64,000 nt of DNA from Sphingobacteriales bacterium. GTDB taxonomy: Bacteria > Bacteroidota > Bacteroidia > Chitinophagales > UBA2359. The notes beneath the pieces are model-generated. The model was not told the origin of the DNA. It made no database searches and saw only the letters and a list, made by a program, of their open reading frames with translations. Positions within the stretch are counted from its first letter, which is position 1, and each line of letters opens with the position of its first letter. The translations under genes were made by a program, and so were the position numbers. This document shows, piece after piece, positions 54,392 to 62,220 of this stretch. The DNA lies in the NCBI GenBank assembly GCA_016706405.1, contig JADJJT010000002.1, positions 1,116,001 to 1,180,000 of the forward strand. The letters are read 5' to 3'.

Positions 54392-55522
54392 TTAAAATTT
54401 AATTGTCTGCCCATTTACTAAATCTTGGTAGCCGTTGGTAATAATTTTTTCGCCAGTTTTTAATCCGGATAAAATTTCAGCACCACTGCCATAAATTTTG
54501 CCGGTGGTAACAATACGTTTATGGGCAACCGAGTTGCCATTTGTGTCTTTATCGGCAACAAATACATAATCACCTTCTTCGCTGTTTTGAATTACGTTTA
54601 CTGGCACAACCAAGGCATTGCCCGCCATATAATTTTTTAGTTTTACGTTGGCAATCATATTAGGTCTAGCGTCTGTATTTGCGGGCAGGCGTATTTCGGC
54701 TTGGAAAGTGCGGTTTAGGTTGTTTATTATATTGCTTTTTGCTTTTACACTGGCGTTAACGCTTTTATTTAAATCCGGAAAAATGACTTCAACGGCGTCT
54801 CCTGTTTTAATATCTTTGTAATAGGACTCGGCAATATCAACCAATACGCGCAAATTGCTAAGGCTTACTACCCTAAAAGCGGGCATACCTACTGCAATAC
54901 CTTCGCCGGGTTTTATATTTACCTCATCAACTGTACCTGCTAAGGGCGAATAAACTTTGTACAACTCGCTTTGTTGATTTAATGTTGCCAATTTTTTTTC
55001 AAGGCTTTCAACTTGGTTTTTTGCTTGCAGGTATTGCACTTCAGTGCCAATTTGTTTATCCCACAGCCCTTTTTGTTTGTCGTAAATGGTGCGGGCAAAA
55101 TCGAGGCTGTTTTGCAGTTCTTGAACACTTTGCTGAAAAACGGCATCATCTAAAGTGGCTAATAGGGTGCCTTTTTTTACTTGTTGGCCTTTTACTACAA
55201 ATACTGCGGTAATAATTCCGGGCATTTTAGTGCTAACGCCTATATTATCAAGGGCATCAACTTTACCTTGTATTTCTAAAAAATGCGAAAAAGAGGTAGG
55301 TTTAATTTCCGATAGGGCAACAGGGGTTTCTCTATGGCTTTGTTTGTTGGAAGTATCGCCGGCTTTTACGCCTAATTCGTTTTGAAGGGTGGTAATTTGT
55401 TGATTTAACTTAGTTTGCTCGGCTTGTAAATCTGCTAATTGCTGCGTTTTGTCACTTGGTGCCTTTGTGCTGCAAGCTGACAGTAGTAATATGAAGAAAG
55501 ATAAAACGGTTAAATGTTTCAT
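54392..55522 (-). CDS. RND efflux periplasmic adaptor lipoprotein (membrane fusion protein)
   Basis: 376 residues. Lipoprotein signal with lipobox LLSAC at about 16; a coiled coil (QQLADLQAEQTKLNQQITTL) follows. The barrel-sandwich half-motif KMPGIITAVFVVKGQQVKKG and its partner KVYSPLAGTVDEVNIKPGEG flank an alpha-hairpin (about 120-185), and the C-terminal beta-barrel and MP domains contain NPKMIANVKL-like and DYVFVADKDTNGNSVAHKR segments. It links the RND pump to TolC. The 222-bp gap to the RND gene contains no obvious gene. Confidence 0.92.
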   Translation of the reverse strand: MKHLTVLSFFILLLSACSTKAPSDKTQQLADLQAEQTKLNQQITTLQNELGVKAGDTSNKQSHRETPVALSEIKPTSFSHFLEIQGKVDALDNIGVSTKMPGIITAVFVVKGQQVKKGTLLATLDDAVFQQSVQELQNSLDFARTIYDKQKGLWDKQIGTEVQYLQAKNQVESLEKKLATLNQQSELYKVYSPLAGTVDEVNIKPGEGIAVGMPAFRVVSLSNLRVLVDIAESYYKDIKTGDAVEVIFPDLNKSVNASVKAKSNIINNLNRTFQAEIRLPANTDARPNMIANVKLKNYMAGNALVVPVNVIQNSEEGDYVFVADKDTNGNSVAHKRIVTTGKIYGSGAEILSGLKTGEKIITNGYQDLVNGQTIKF

Positions 55523-55709
55523 TATAAATATTGGTTGTTAATTACGTTGAATGGATAATTATTTGATTGCGTAGGACAAAAGATTAATTATTTAAATGTT
55601 TGTTGGTTGATTTGGGTTAACAATTTGAATATTTAAGTTTTTAATTGGAAGTTCAGTTAAGGAGGTAGGTTTGTTTTTTTCCGGATGGAATATTAATAGT
55701 TGTCAATTG

Positions 55710-57131
55710 TTACCGTCCTACTGCTTTATCTAAAGCTGCTTTTGCTGCTACTAAGTCGTAAAGTGCTTTTATGTAGAGGCCCTGCGTTTCGTACAGTTTT
55801 GCTTCGGCATTAATAATTTCGAGGCTTGAGCCTATGCCGGCCTTATATTTTTCGAGCGTTACGTTATAAATTTTTTCGGCTAGTTTTATATTGTCGCGTT
55901 GGCTGTTTAGGCTTTCGTAGGCACTTAGGTATTTTGTTTGTGCTTGTTTTATTTGAAGCCAAACGCCTCGTTTAAACAATTCTTCTTGTTTGAAAGCTTG
56001 TTTTTGCAAAATAACTCTTTGTTGAATCTGTGCTTTTTTTTGAAAACCATCAAAAATTGGAACTGATGCTTGGAGGCCTAAAACGCTTGAGGGTAACCAT
56101 CGCTCTGATTTAAATAGATTTAGATTGTCGCCTTGGTATGATAAATTTCCGGATGCAAAACCAACAACTGAGGGCAGATATTTGGCTTTTATCTGCTTGA
56201 TGTCTAAATCGCGAAAGGTGTTTTGTATTTGCAGTAGCGGCATTTCTTTGCGTTTGCTTAAGGATTCGGCATAAAGGGCATTAAAATCAACAGCTATTTG
56301 TTGCTCTGCATTGGCTAAATAGTTACTTAGTTTTTCGGTTAGGTACAGCGGTTGAGTTGCATCCATACCAATTGTAAATCTTAGCGCATCGAGGGCAATT
56401 TGATAGCTGCGTTCTAATTGTAAGACCTGTGTTTGCAGGTTTGCTTTTGATAGGGTTAAGCGGTCAACTTCAATTTGTTCGGCAAATCCGGCTTTTACAA
56501 ACTCGCTTGTTTCGTTTAAAACACGGCTTAAAACTTGCACATTTTTATTCAGCAAATCAATATTTTCTTGTAAAAGTAAAGCGCCAAAATAAGCATCAGT
56601 TATAGTAGCTTTTAGTTCGTATTCGTTCTGTTCGGCGCTTAATTTTGCCTGGTCAATAAACAAATTTGCTGCTTCTAAGCCCAATGTATAGGCACCGTCA
56701 AAAAACAATTGTGTTGCTTCGAGGCCAAAGCCAATATTGTTTTTTGTGCCAAATTTTAATTTCATAAATTCGGGTTTTTCTTCTGAAGGGGTTTGCGCTA
56801 TAAAAAGCGTGTCGCCGTTTGCTAAGGGCAAAATTGGCGGAAACCCAAATGCGTCTGCCGGCACTAACGAGGAGGGTAAAATTGCATTGAAATTGTAATT
56901 TGCCGAGGCTTTTACCTGCGGCAAACCTATAGATTTAACTTCGCGCACTTGGCCACGTGCGGCATCTACGCGCATCCACGAAATTTGGTTGTTTAAATTG
57001 TTTTTGACGGCAAAAGCATGTGCCTCGGCTAAGCTTAGTTTTACAGTGTCTGAAGAGACAGTATTCTGTGCTTGTACGGCAATAAATTGTAAGGGTAAAA
57101 ACAGTAAAATGAATATTAAAAAACGATTCAT
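55710..57131 (-). CDS. TolC-family outer-membrane efflux protein
   Basis: 473 residues with signal peptide (MNRFLIFILLFLPLQFIAVQ). The two TolC repeats are recognisable: LSLAEAHAFAVKNNLNNQIS near the N-terminus, FDGAYTLGLEAANLFIDQAK in the middle and, in the second half, LGLQASVPIFDGFQKKAQIQ with long helices rich in Ala, Gln and Glu. Trimeric channel that carries RND cargo across the outer membrane. Starts 30 bp after the tetR stop. Confidence 0.92.
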   Translation of the reverse strand: MNRFLIFILLFLPLQFIAVQAQNTVSSDTVKLSLAEAHAFAVKNNLNNQISWMRVDAARGQVREVKSIGLPQVKASANYNFNAILPSSLVPADAFGFPPILPLANGDTLFIAQTPSEEKPEFMKLKFGTKNNIGFGLEATQLFFDGAYTLGLEAANLFIDQAKLSAEQNEYELKATITDAYFGALLLQENIDLLNKNVQVLSRVLNETSEFVKAGFAEQIEVDRLTLSKANLQTQVLQLERSYQIALDALRFTIGMDATQPLYLTEKLSNYLANAEQQIAVDFNALYAESLSKRKEMPLLQIQNTFRDLDIKQIKAKYLPSVVGFASGNLSYQGDNLNLFKSERWLPSSVLGLQASVPIFDGFQKKAQIQQRVILQKQAFKQEELFKRGVWLQIKQAQTKYLSAYESLNSQRDNIKLAEKIYNVTLEKYKAGIGSSLEIINAEAKLYETQGLYIKALYDLVAAKAALDKAVGR

Positions 57132-57161
57132 ATATATTATATTTTATTTAATTTTCAACTT

Positions 57162-57800
57162 TTATGCAAAGCATATTTTAGTATTGTTAAATAATTGGTC
57201 GAAGTTTTTGTTTAAATATTTTACTCCTTCTGTGCTGGCAATACCAAATAAATGATATTTTAGCATTTGGGTATAAAGGGTAGTTAGCTGATGGTTTTGT
57301 TTGATAAATTCAGTGTTTGTAATTAATACCGTGCTATTGGCTAAATAGAGTTGGGTAATAATGTCAGCCTGAATGTCTTGGCGGTATAATCCTTCAGAGA
57401 TGCCTTTGCTTATATTATCCGAAATAATTTTGGGCACAAATTCTGTTCTGTGTTTTTCTAAAAGTTGCCAAATTTCGGGGTAAAATTTTCGAAGCTCAAA
57501 TACTAAGTTAAAATTTATGGTAGTTAATTGTCTGTAAACATGATTGGCAATGTACAACATTTGGGCAATGGCGTTTTGATTTTGGTGTTCAATTAAAGCA
57601 ATACAGCTGCTATGGTCGTTTTGTATGTGTTTGGTAACACCTTTGCAAATTAAATCGGCTTTGTTTTCAACAAATTGATAAATCGTTTTTTTTGATATGC
57701 CCATTTCACGGGCAATATCGTCCATGGTAACATTGCGGATACCAAAACGCAAAAACAGCAATTGCGAGACGGTAAGTAGTTTGTCTAAGGCGGTATCCAT
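57162..57800 (-). CDS. TetR-family transcriptional regulator of the efflux operon
   Basis: 212 residues. The N-terminal helix-turn-helix TMDDIAREMGISKKTIYQFV (about 25-44) is classic TetR; the C-terminal ligand domain is helical and unlike named regulators. As first gene of the operon with a palindromic site 41 bp upstream of its start, it most likely represses its own promoter and is released when a pump substrate binds. ATG at 57800. Confidence 0.92.
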   Translation of the reverse strand: MDTALDKLLTVSQLLFLRFGIRNVTMDDIAREMGISKKTIYQFVENKADLICKGVTKHIQNDHSSCIALIEHQNQNAIAQMLYIANHVYRQLTTINFNLVFELRKFYPEIWQLLEKHRTEFVPKIISDNISKGISEGLYRQDIQADIITQLYLANSTVLITNTEFIKQNHQLTTLYTQMLKYHLFGIASTEGVKYLNKNFDQLFNNTKICFA

Positions 57801-57823
57801 AAACTGATTTTTTAAATAGGGCG

Positions 57824-57831
57824 CAAAATTA
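57824..57831 (-). promoter_or_regulatory. -7 box of the efflux operon promoter
   Basis: On the minus strand TAATTTTG (exact TAnnTTTG), 24 nt before the tetR start. The -33 position falls inside the palindrome at 57841-57873. Confidence 0.55.
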
Positions 57832-57840
57832 CAAAAAAAT

Positions 57841-57873
57841 AAACTTTAGAAACTATTAAATAGTTCAAAGTTT
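57841..57873. promoter_or_regulatory. Palindromic operator, probable TetR-family binding site
   Basis: Inner perfect inverted repeat AACTATT-A-AATAGTT (57851-57865) is flanked by AAACTTT (57841-57847) and AAAGTTT (57867-57873), giving a 33-bp near-symmetric site. It overlaps the expected -33 region of the tetR promoter, so a bound repressor would block RNA polymerase. Another GTTTCCAAAGTTT half-like segment lies next to it. Confidence 0.7.
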
Positions 57874-58124
57874 CCAAAGTTTTTTTTTAAATGAAAATAA
57901 TTTTTTAAGACCACCATCGAGATTGTCCGGAATTGTTTCGGTTCAAATATTGGCTTACTTTTAAGATTGAGTTTTATTTGAACGTAAATAATTAGCAAAA
58001 AAAAATAGGCCGTATTATCTGATTTAGTGACAAATTGTAAAACAATAGTCTGAAAAACACGTTATTATGTATGTTTTAATTTTTTTGGAAATAATTTTTT
58101 AATAAACTAACAACTACCTTTTTT

Positions 58125-58439
58125 ATGCGTAAAGCCGACCTAATACAAATTATTGCCGAGCGCACAGGCGTGCCCAGAGTTGACGTTTTGGTTACTGTAG
58201 AGCAATTTTTAAAAGAAATTAAAGATAACCTTTCGAAAGGCGAAAATGTCTATATCCGAGGTTTTGGAAGTTTTGTTACAAAAAAACGGGCTAAAAAAGT
58301 TGGACGAAATATTAAAGAAGGCGTGTCTGTTGACATCCCCGAACAAACCATGCCTGTTTTTAAACCGGCACAACAGTTTATAAATGTTGTTCAAGGGGTA
58401 GTTTCAAACACCACCGATACCGATAGCGACGACGATTAG
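58125..58439 (+). CDS. HU/IHF-family DNA-binding protein
   Basis: 104 residues. MRKADLIQIIAERTGVPRVD, then FLKEIKDNLSKGENVYIRGF and the GFGSFVTKKRAKKVGRN arm match the HU family; the DNA-intercalating Pro is in VDIPEQTMPVFKP. The C-terminus has an unusual acidic tail (TDTDSDDD). Dimeric nucleoid protein that bends DNA. In the 324-bp gap upstream are only the efflux operator/promoter and one TCCGGA at about 57927. Confidence 0.93.
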   Translation: MRKADLIQIIAERTGVPRVDVLVTVEQFLKEIKDNLSKGENVYIRGFGSFVTKKRAKKVGRNIKEGVSVDIPEQTMPVFKPAQQFINVVQGVVSNTTDTDSDDD

Positions 58440-58581
58440 TTAAACTTGTTTTTATAAAAAACTATTTTACTGTTTCGGCTGTTTTTTACAAGAGTGCATG
58501 ACCTGATTTTTTTTAGGTTTTGTACTTTTATTTTTTTAGTGAATTTCGTTGTTCACTTGTTTTTAGCATTTTTTAATACAT

Positions 58582-59529
58582 ATGCTCGCTACTCCTCAAA
58601 CAACCGATACGGTTTTTATGCTTAGACCGGCTCATTTTGGTTTAAATCATCAAACAATTGCTACTAATGTTTTTCAGCCGCAAACCAAAAACAATATTTT
58701 ATCGCCAATAACTACTCAAAAAATTGCACAGCAAGCCTTAGTTGAGTTTGATAATTTTGTTTCGGAACTTAAAAATGTAGGCATAAATGTATTAGTCATC
58801 AATGACTCAGATAACCCTGTTTGCCCCGATGCTGTTTTTCCGAACAATTGGATTTCCTTTCACAAACAAGGCCGGGCTATATTATACCCTCTGCTTGCGC
58901 CCAACAGACGCGCCGAACGATGCCCTGATTTTATAACCCAAATAGGCAGCAAACTAAGCAATATTACCTACAAAACCATTGATTTTTCGTATTTAGAGGG
59001 CGAAGAAATTTTTTTAGAAGGCACGGGTAGTTTGGTGCTCGACCATACACACAAAATTGCACTGGCAAATATTTCGGAACGAACAACGCTAAAAGCAGTA
59101 CATTTGTGGTGCGAGCAAATGCAATACACATCTTTGTGTTTTAATGCTTTAACAAAAGACAACCAACCAATTTATCATACGAACGTAATAACATGTATAG
59201 GTAATAATTTTATTGTTTTTTGTTTAGAGGTGATCAAAAATCCGGATGAAAAAGCGGCTATTGTGCAATATATCGGGCAAACAAATCGCCGGTTAATTGA
59301 AATATCAGAAGAACAAATGTTTAAATTTGCCGGAAATATGCTCCAACTACACAACAAATTTGCCGAAAATGTGCTGGTTTGTTCAAAAGCAGCCTGGCAA
59401 AGTTTAAATGCCAACCAACAACAACAACTTAAAACACTTAATAAACACCTTGTTTTGCCCAATTTAGAAACGATTGAACACTACGGCGGCGGTAGTGCGC
59501 GTTGTATGTTGGCCGAAGTTTTCTATTAA
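58582..59529 (+). CDS. ctlX: CtlX-like citrulline/arginine hydrolase (guanidino-group modifying enzyme family)
   Basis: 315 residues. The N-terminal MLRPAHFGLNHQT and CPDAVFPNNWISFH are the hallmarks of the CtlX group; YHTNVITCIG supplies the catalytic His and GGSARCMLAEVF near the C-terminus the catalytic Cys of the arginine-deiminase-like fold. Named for citrulline utilisation hydrolase in some bacteria; the reaction in Bacteroidota is assigned by homology only. ATG at 58582. The next gene starts 35 bp after its stop. Confidence 0.85.
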   Translation: MLATPQTTDTVFMLRPAHFGLNHQTIATNVFQPQTKNNILSPITTQKIAQQALVEFDNFVSELKNVGINVLVINDSDNPVCPDAVFPNNWISFHKQGRAILYPLLAPNRRAERCPDFITQIGSKLSNITYKTIDFSYLEGEEIFLEGTGSLVLDHTHKIALANISERTTLKAVHLWCEQMQYTSLCFNALTKDNQPIYHTNVITCIGNNFIVFCLEVIKNPDEKAAIVQYIGQTNRRLIEISEEQMFKFAGNMLQLHNKFAENVLVCSKAAWQSLNANQQQQLKTLNKHLVLPNLETIEHYGGGSARCMLAEVFY

Positions 59530-59563
59530 TTTACCCGTACCTATTGATATTACTTACTTAACT

Positions 59564-60406
59564 ATGATTGCGGTAAAACACTTGCCCATATTGACTTTCT
59601 TGCTTCTAATAGTTTTTTTTAGCCAGTGCACAGGAAGTAAAAAAACGGCTGCTTCGGCAGGGCGAGCGTTAAGCATAAATGCTGTGCTGAAAGATTTTAT
59701 TTTTACCGATTCGGGAGGCGTGGTGTTCAGACCTGCTAAAATTGCACAATTTAGTAATGCTTACCATCATTTTTATGTTGGCATAGTTAATAGGGTAGGG
59801 GGCGAGGCCTTTTTTGTGCTGCCAAACATAGCCGATACAATGATATACAACCCCCATGTTTGCTCGGCCATAAGCAGTACTTACCCCAATATTTTTAAGG
59901 TAGATGAACAATACTACGAACTAAAAAAACACTCGAACAAGCAAATAAATATTGAGTTGCTAAAACTGCAAAATAACAATATTTATCCGGAGGCTACCGC
60001 CCAATGTTTCACGAAATTGCCTCAAAATATACAGTTTACCCTCTTAGATAACTCAATTATAGATGCCTCGGCTATTTCAAAATCAAAAAAATACACCTAT
60101 GTTGATGTTTGGGGTACCTGGTGCATAGGCTGTTTACAAGAGATTCCTTATTTAGCGCAACTGCACCAAAATTATAGCCATAAAGTACAAATTCTAAGCC
60201 TTTCGTACAACGACGAACGCGAAAAATTAGAAGAGTTTATAAAACGCAAACGAATGATTTGGACACAAGGATTAAGCAGCGTCGAACTTAACAACCAACT
60301 GCTTACCGCTTCTTTTCCGTATGGTTTGTTGCTTTCGCCAACTGGCAAGGTGGTATTATTCGATACAAATGCCAAAAGCGTTTTAGACTATTTTGATAAA
60401 AACTAA
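59564..60406 (+). CDS. TlpA-like thioredoxin-fold lipoprotein
   Basis: About 280 residues from the ATG at 59564; an earlier in-frame ATG lies inside ctlX and adds nothing conserved. A lipoprotein-like signal ends FFSQC, though the residues before Cys are unusual. The C-terminal half is a thioredoxin domain with VDVWGTWCIGCLQEIPYLA: the CxxC pair is CIGC (about 192-195), and the cis-Pro segment is ASFPYGLLLSPTG. Periplasmic thiol-disulfide exchange is likely. The N-terminal 140 residues are unassigned. Confidence 0.82.
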   Translation: MIAVKHLPILTFLLLIVFFSQCTGSKKTAASAGRALSINAVLKDFIFTDSGGVVFRPAKIAQFSNAYHHFYVGIVNRVGGEAFFVLPNIADTMIYNPHVCSAISSTYPNIFKVDEQYYELKKHSNKQINIELLKLQNNNIYPEATAQCFTKLPQNIQFTLLDNSIIDASAISKSKKYTYVDVWGTWCIGCLQEIPYLAQLHQNYSHKVQILSLSYNDEREKLEEFIKRKRMIWTQGLSSVELNNQLLTASFPYGLLLSPTGKVVLFDTNAKSVLDYFDKN

Positions 60407-60421
60407 TATCCAGCGCTGTCG

Positions 60422-60429
60422 TATCTTTG
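60422..60429 (+). promoter_or_regulatory. -7 box of the CPBP protease gene
   Basis: TATCTTTG, an exact TAnnTTTG match followed by GCACG, 29 nt before the ATG at 60458. RNA would begin near 60436, so the alternative ATG at 60437 would have no leader and the later ATG is preferred. Confidence 0.6.
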
Positions 60430-60457
60430 CACGTCAATGTTAAACCGATTGGTTGTT

Positions 60458-61036
60458 ATGAAAAAATTTAGCCTTAAAAATTATAGCCCCAACAATGCCC
60501 TTATTATAATGGGATGGGCAACTTTAATAGGTTTTTCCTTGCTCGGATTGGGTTTAATTTATTGGGTTCAGGCCGAATCATTAAGCCGGGTTTTTTTATC
60601 CGGAAAGCCACTTTACCTGCAAATTCTTGTTGGTGTTGGTTTGGGTTTGCTTTTTGGTTTAATTGCCAGCTTGGGTGCCAAAAAAGGTGTTTTTGAAAAA
60701 ACCAATAAAATGGTACAAAATACATTTAAGCATCCCAAAATTAACCATTTTCATTATGCTTGGGTGGCATTTTGCGCCGGCGTAGGCGAAGAAATTTGCT
60801 TCAGGGCGGGTGTTCAACCATTAATAGGTTTGTTGCCTACCGCAATTATATTTATTGCTTTGCATGGCTATTTATTTTTATACAAAGAAAAAGGCTTTGT
60901 GCTTGCAGTTTTTTTTATGCTTTTGTTAAGTGTATTATTGGGTTTGGTATTTATTTATTTTGGTATTTTTGCCGCTATAATATTACATGCCGTTTACGAT
61001 TATATTGTTATTTGGTATGTGGCAAAAAAAATGTAA
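60458..61036 (+). CDS. CPBP-family intramembrane metalloprotease
   Basis: About 192 residues, at least five membrane segments. The catalytic motifs of CAAX-protease/bacteriocin-processing enzymes are present: GVGEEICFRAGV (EExxxR), IALHGYLF and LHAVYDYIV (His and Asn/Asp side). Members act as intramembrane proteases or as scaffolds in protein export; substrate unknown. MKKFSLKN start chosen from promoter position. Confidence 0.85.
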   Translation: MKKFSLKNYSPNNALIIMGWATLIGFSLLGLGLIYWVQAESLSRVFLSGKPLYLQILVGVGLGLLFGLIASLGAKKGVFEKTNKMVQNTFKHPKINHFHYAWVAFCAGVGEEICFRAGVQPLIGLLPTAIIFIALHGYLFLYKEKGFVLAVFFMLLLSVLLGLVFIYFGIFAAIILHAVYDYIVIWYVAKKM

Positions 61037-61103
61037 GTTTGCGCACATATATAGTTGTTAAATAATTTTTAGAGCCAGTTTAAGCCCCGAACTAATATCC
61101 GGA

Positions 61104-62054
61104 ATGCAACCTATAACGCTTTCGCCCCTTCATCAGGCAATTATTAAAGCCCTGTTGTACGCCGATATTTTTAATCATCCTTTAACCGCTAACGAAATAG
61201 CAGAATTTAGCAGCCACCCTCAAACGAATATACAACAGGTAGAAGCTGCTTTACCACACTTACTGGCAAAAGGGCTTATTTTTGCTTGTAAGAACTTTTA
61301 TGGATTAAAAGCATATCCGGATATTGAAAAAATGGTCGCCGACCGCTTAATTGGCAACCAACGTGCCGAAAAAATACTACCGCTGGCTTTCCGGATTTCT
61401 AAATTTATTGGCAGTTTTCCTTTTGTACGGGGCGTTTTGCTTTCGGGCTCCTTGTCGAAAAATAGATTGGCAGCCGATGGCGATATTGATTATTTTATTA
61501 TTGCCCAACCTAACCGGCTTTGGCTTACCCGAACCTTGTTGGTAGGATTTAAAAAATTGTTTTTGTTCAACTCGCATAAATACTTTTGTGTAAATTATTT
61601 TATTGATACCAACCATTTACAAATTGAAGAGCAAAACTTATTCTCGGCAACCGAGCTTATTACCTTGCTGCCAACCTATGGACAGCTACTTTACCCCAAA
61701 TTTTGGCAGGCCAACAATTGGGTAAAACAATACTACCCAAATTCCGCACCACGCCCTTACACGCATTTGCCAATCGGTAAAGGCAATTGGCTTAAAAATG
61801 GAATGGAATGGGTGTTAAATAAAACTATTGCCAGCCGCATAGATAAATGGTGTATGCAAAAAACAATAAAACATTGGGTAAAGAACTATAGCGCGCAAAT
61901 TGAGGCCGATGATTTTAAAATTGCTTTTAAATCAACCACCTACACATCAAAACACCACCCAAATCAATTTCAAAAAAAGGTGCTGGAAAAATTGAACGAA
62001 AAAATAGCCAATTATGAAGTTGTGCATCAACTTAGCCTAAACAGCACTATTTAA
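61104..62054 (+). CDS. Nucleotidyltransferase-fold protein with an N-terminal winged-helix-like domain
   Basis: 316 residues. The first about 75 residues (LHQAIIKALLYADIFNHPLT) resemble a winged-helix domain. GVLLSGSLSKNRLAADGDIDYFII (partly quoted) has the GS...DxD pattern of pol-beta-superfamily nucleotidyltransferases (Gly-Ser near 115, Asp-x-Asp near 126-128). The rest is helical with no recognised family. Such proteins often modify other macromolecules or act as toxins, but no antitoxin gene is visible next to it. ATG at 61104. Confidence 0.65.
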   Translation: MQPITLSPLHQAIIKALLYADIFNHPLTANEIAEFSSHPQTNIQQVEAALPHLLAKGLIFACKNFYGLKAYPDIEKMVADRLIGNQRAEKILPLAFRISKFIGSFPFVRGVLLSGSLSKNRLAADGDIDYFIIAQPNRLWLTRTLLVGFKKLFLFNSHKYFCVNYFIDTNHLQIEEQNLFSATELITLLPTYGQLLYPKFWQANNWVKQYYPNSAPRPYTHLPIGKGNWLKNGMEWVLNKTIASRIDKWCMQKTIKHWVKNYSAQIEADDFKIAFKSTTYTSKHHPNQFQKKVLEKLNEKIANYEVVHQLSLNSTI

Positions 62055-62220
62055 TGCGCTTTTATTTTGATTATGCGCCTAATTTTGATTGAGACAGAAT
62101 AAACTGCAAATTCCGGATGTCTATTAAACTTGAAAGACCATGCAGTAAGTTTTACGTGCTATTCCTGTTAAAAATGCTATCCGGATTTTTTTTTATTCTT
62201 TTTTCTAATCGCACGTAAAA

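Noticed and set aside
61104..62054. A toxin-antitoxin module
   Set aside because: The nucleotidyltransferase fold alone is not enough; no small partner gene overlaps or abuts it.
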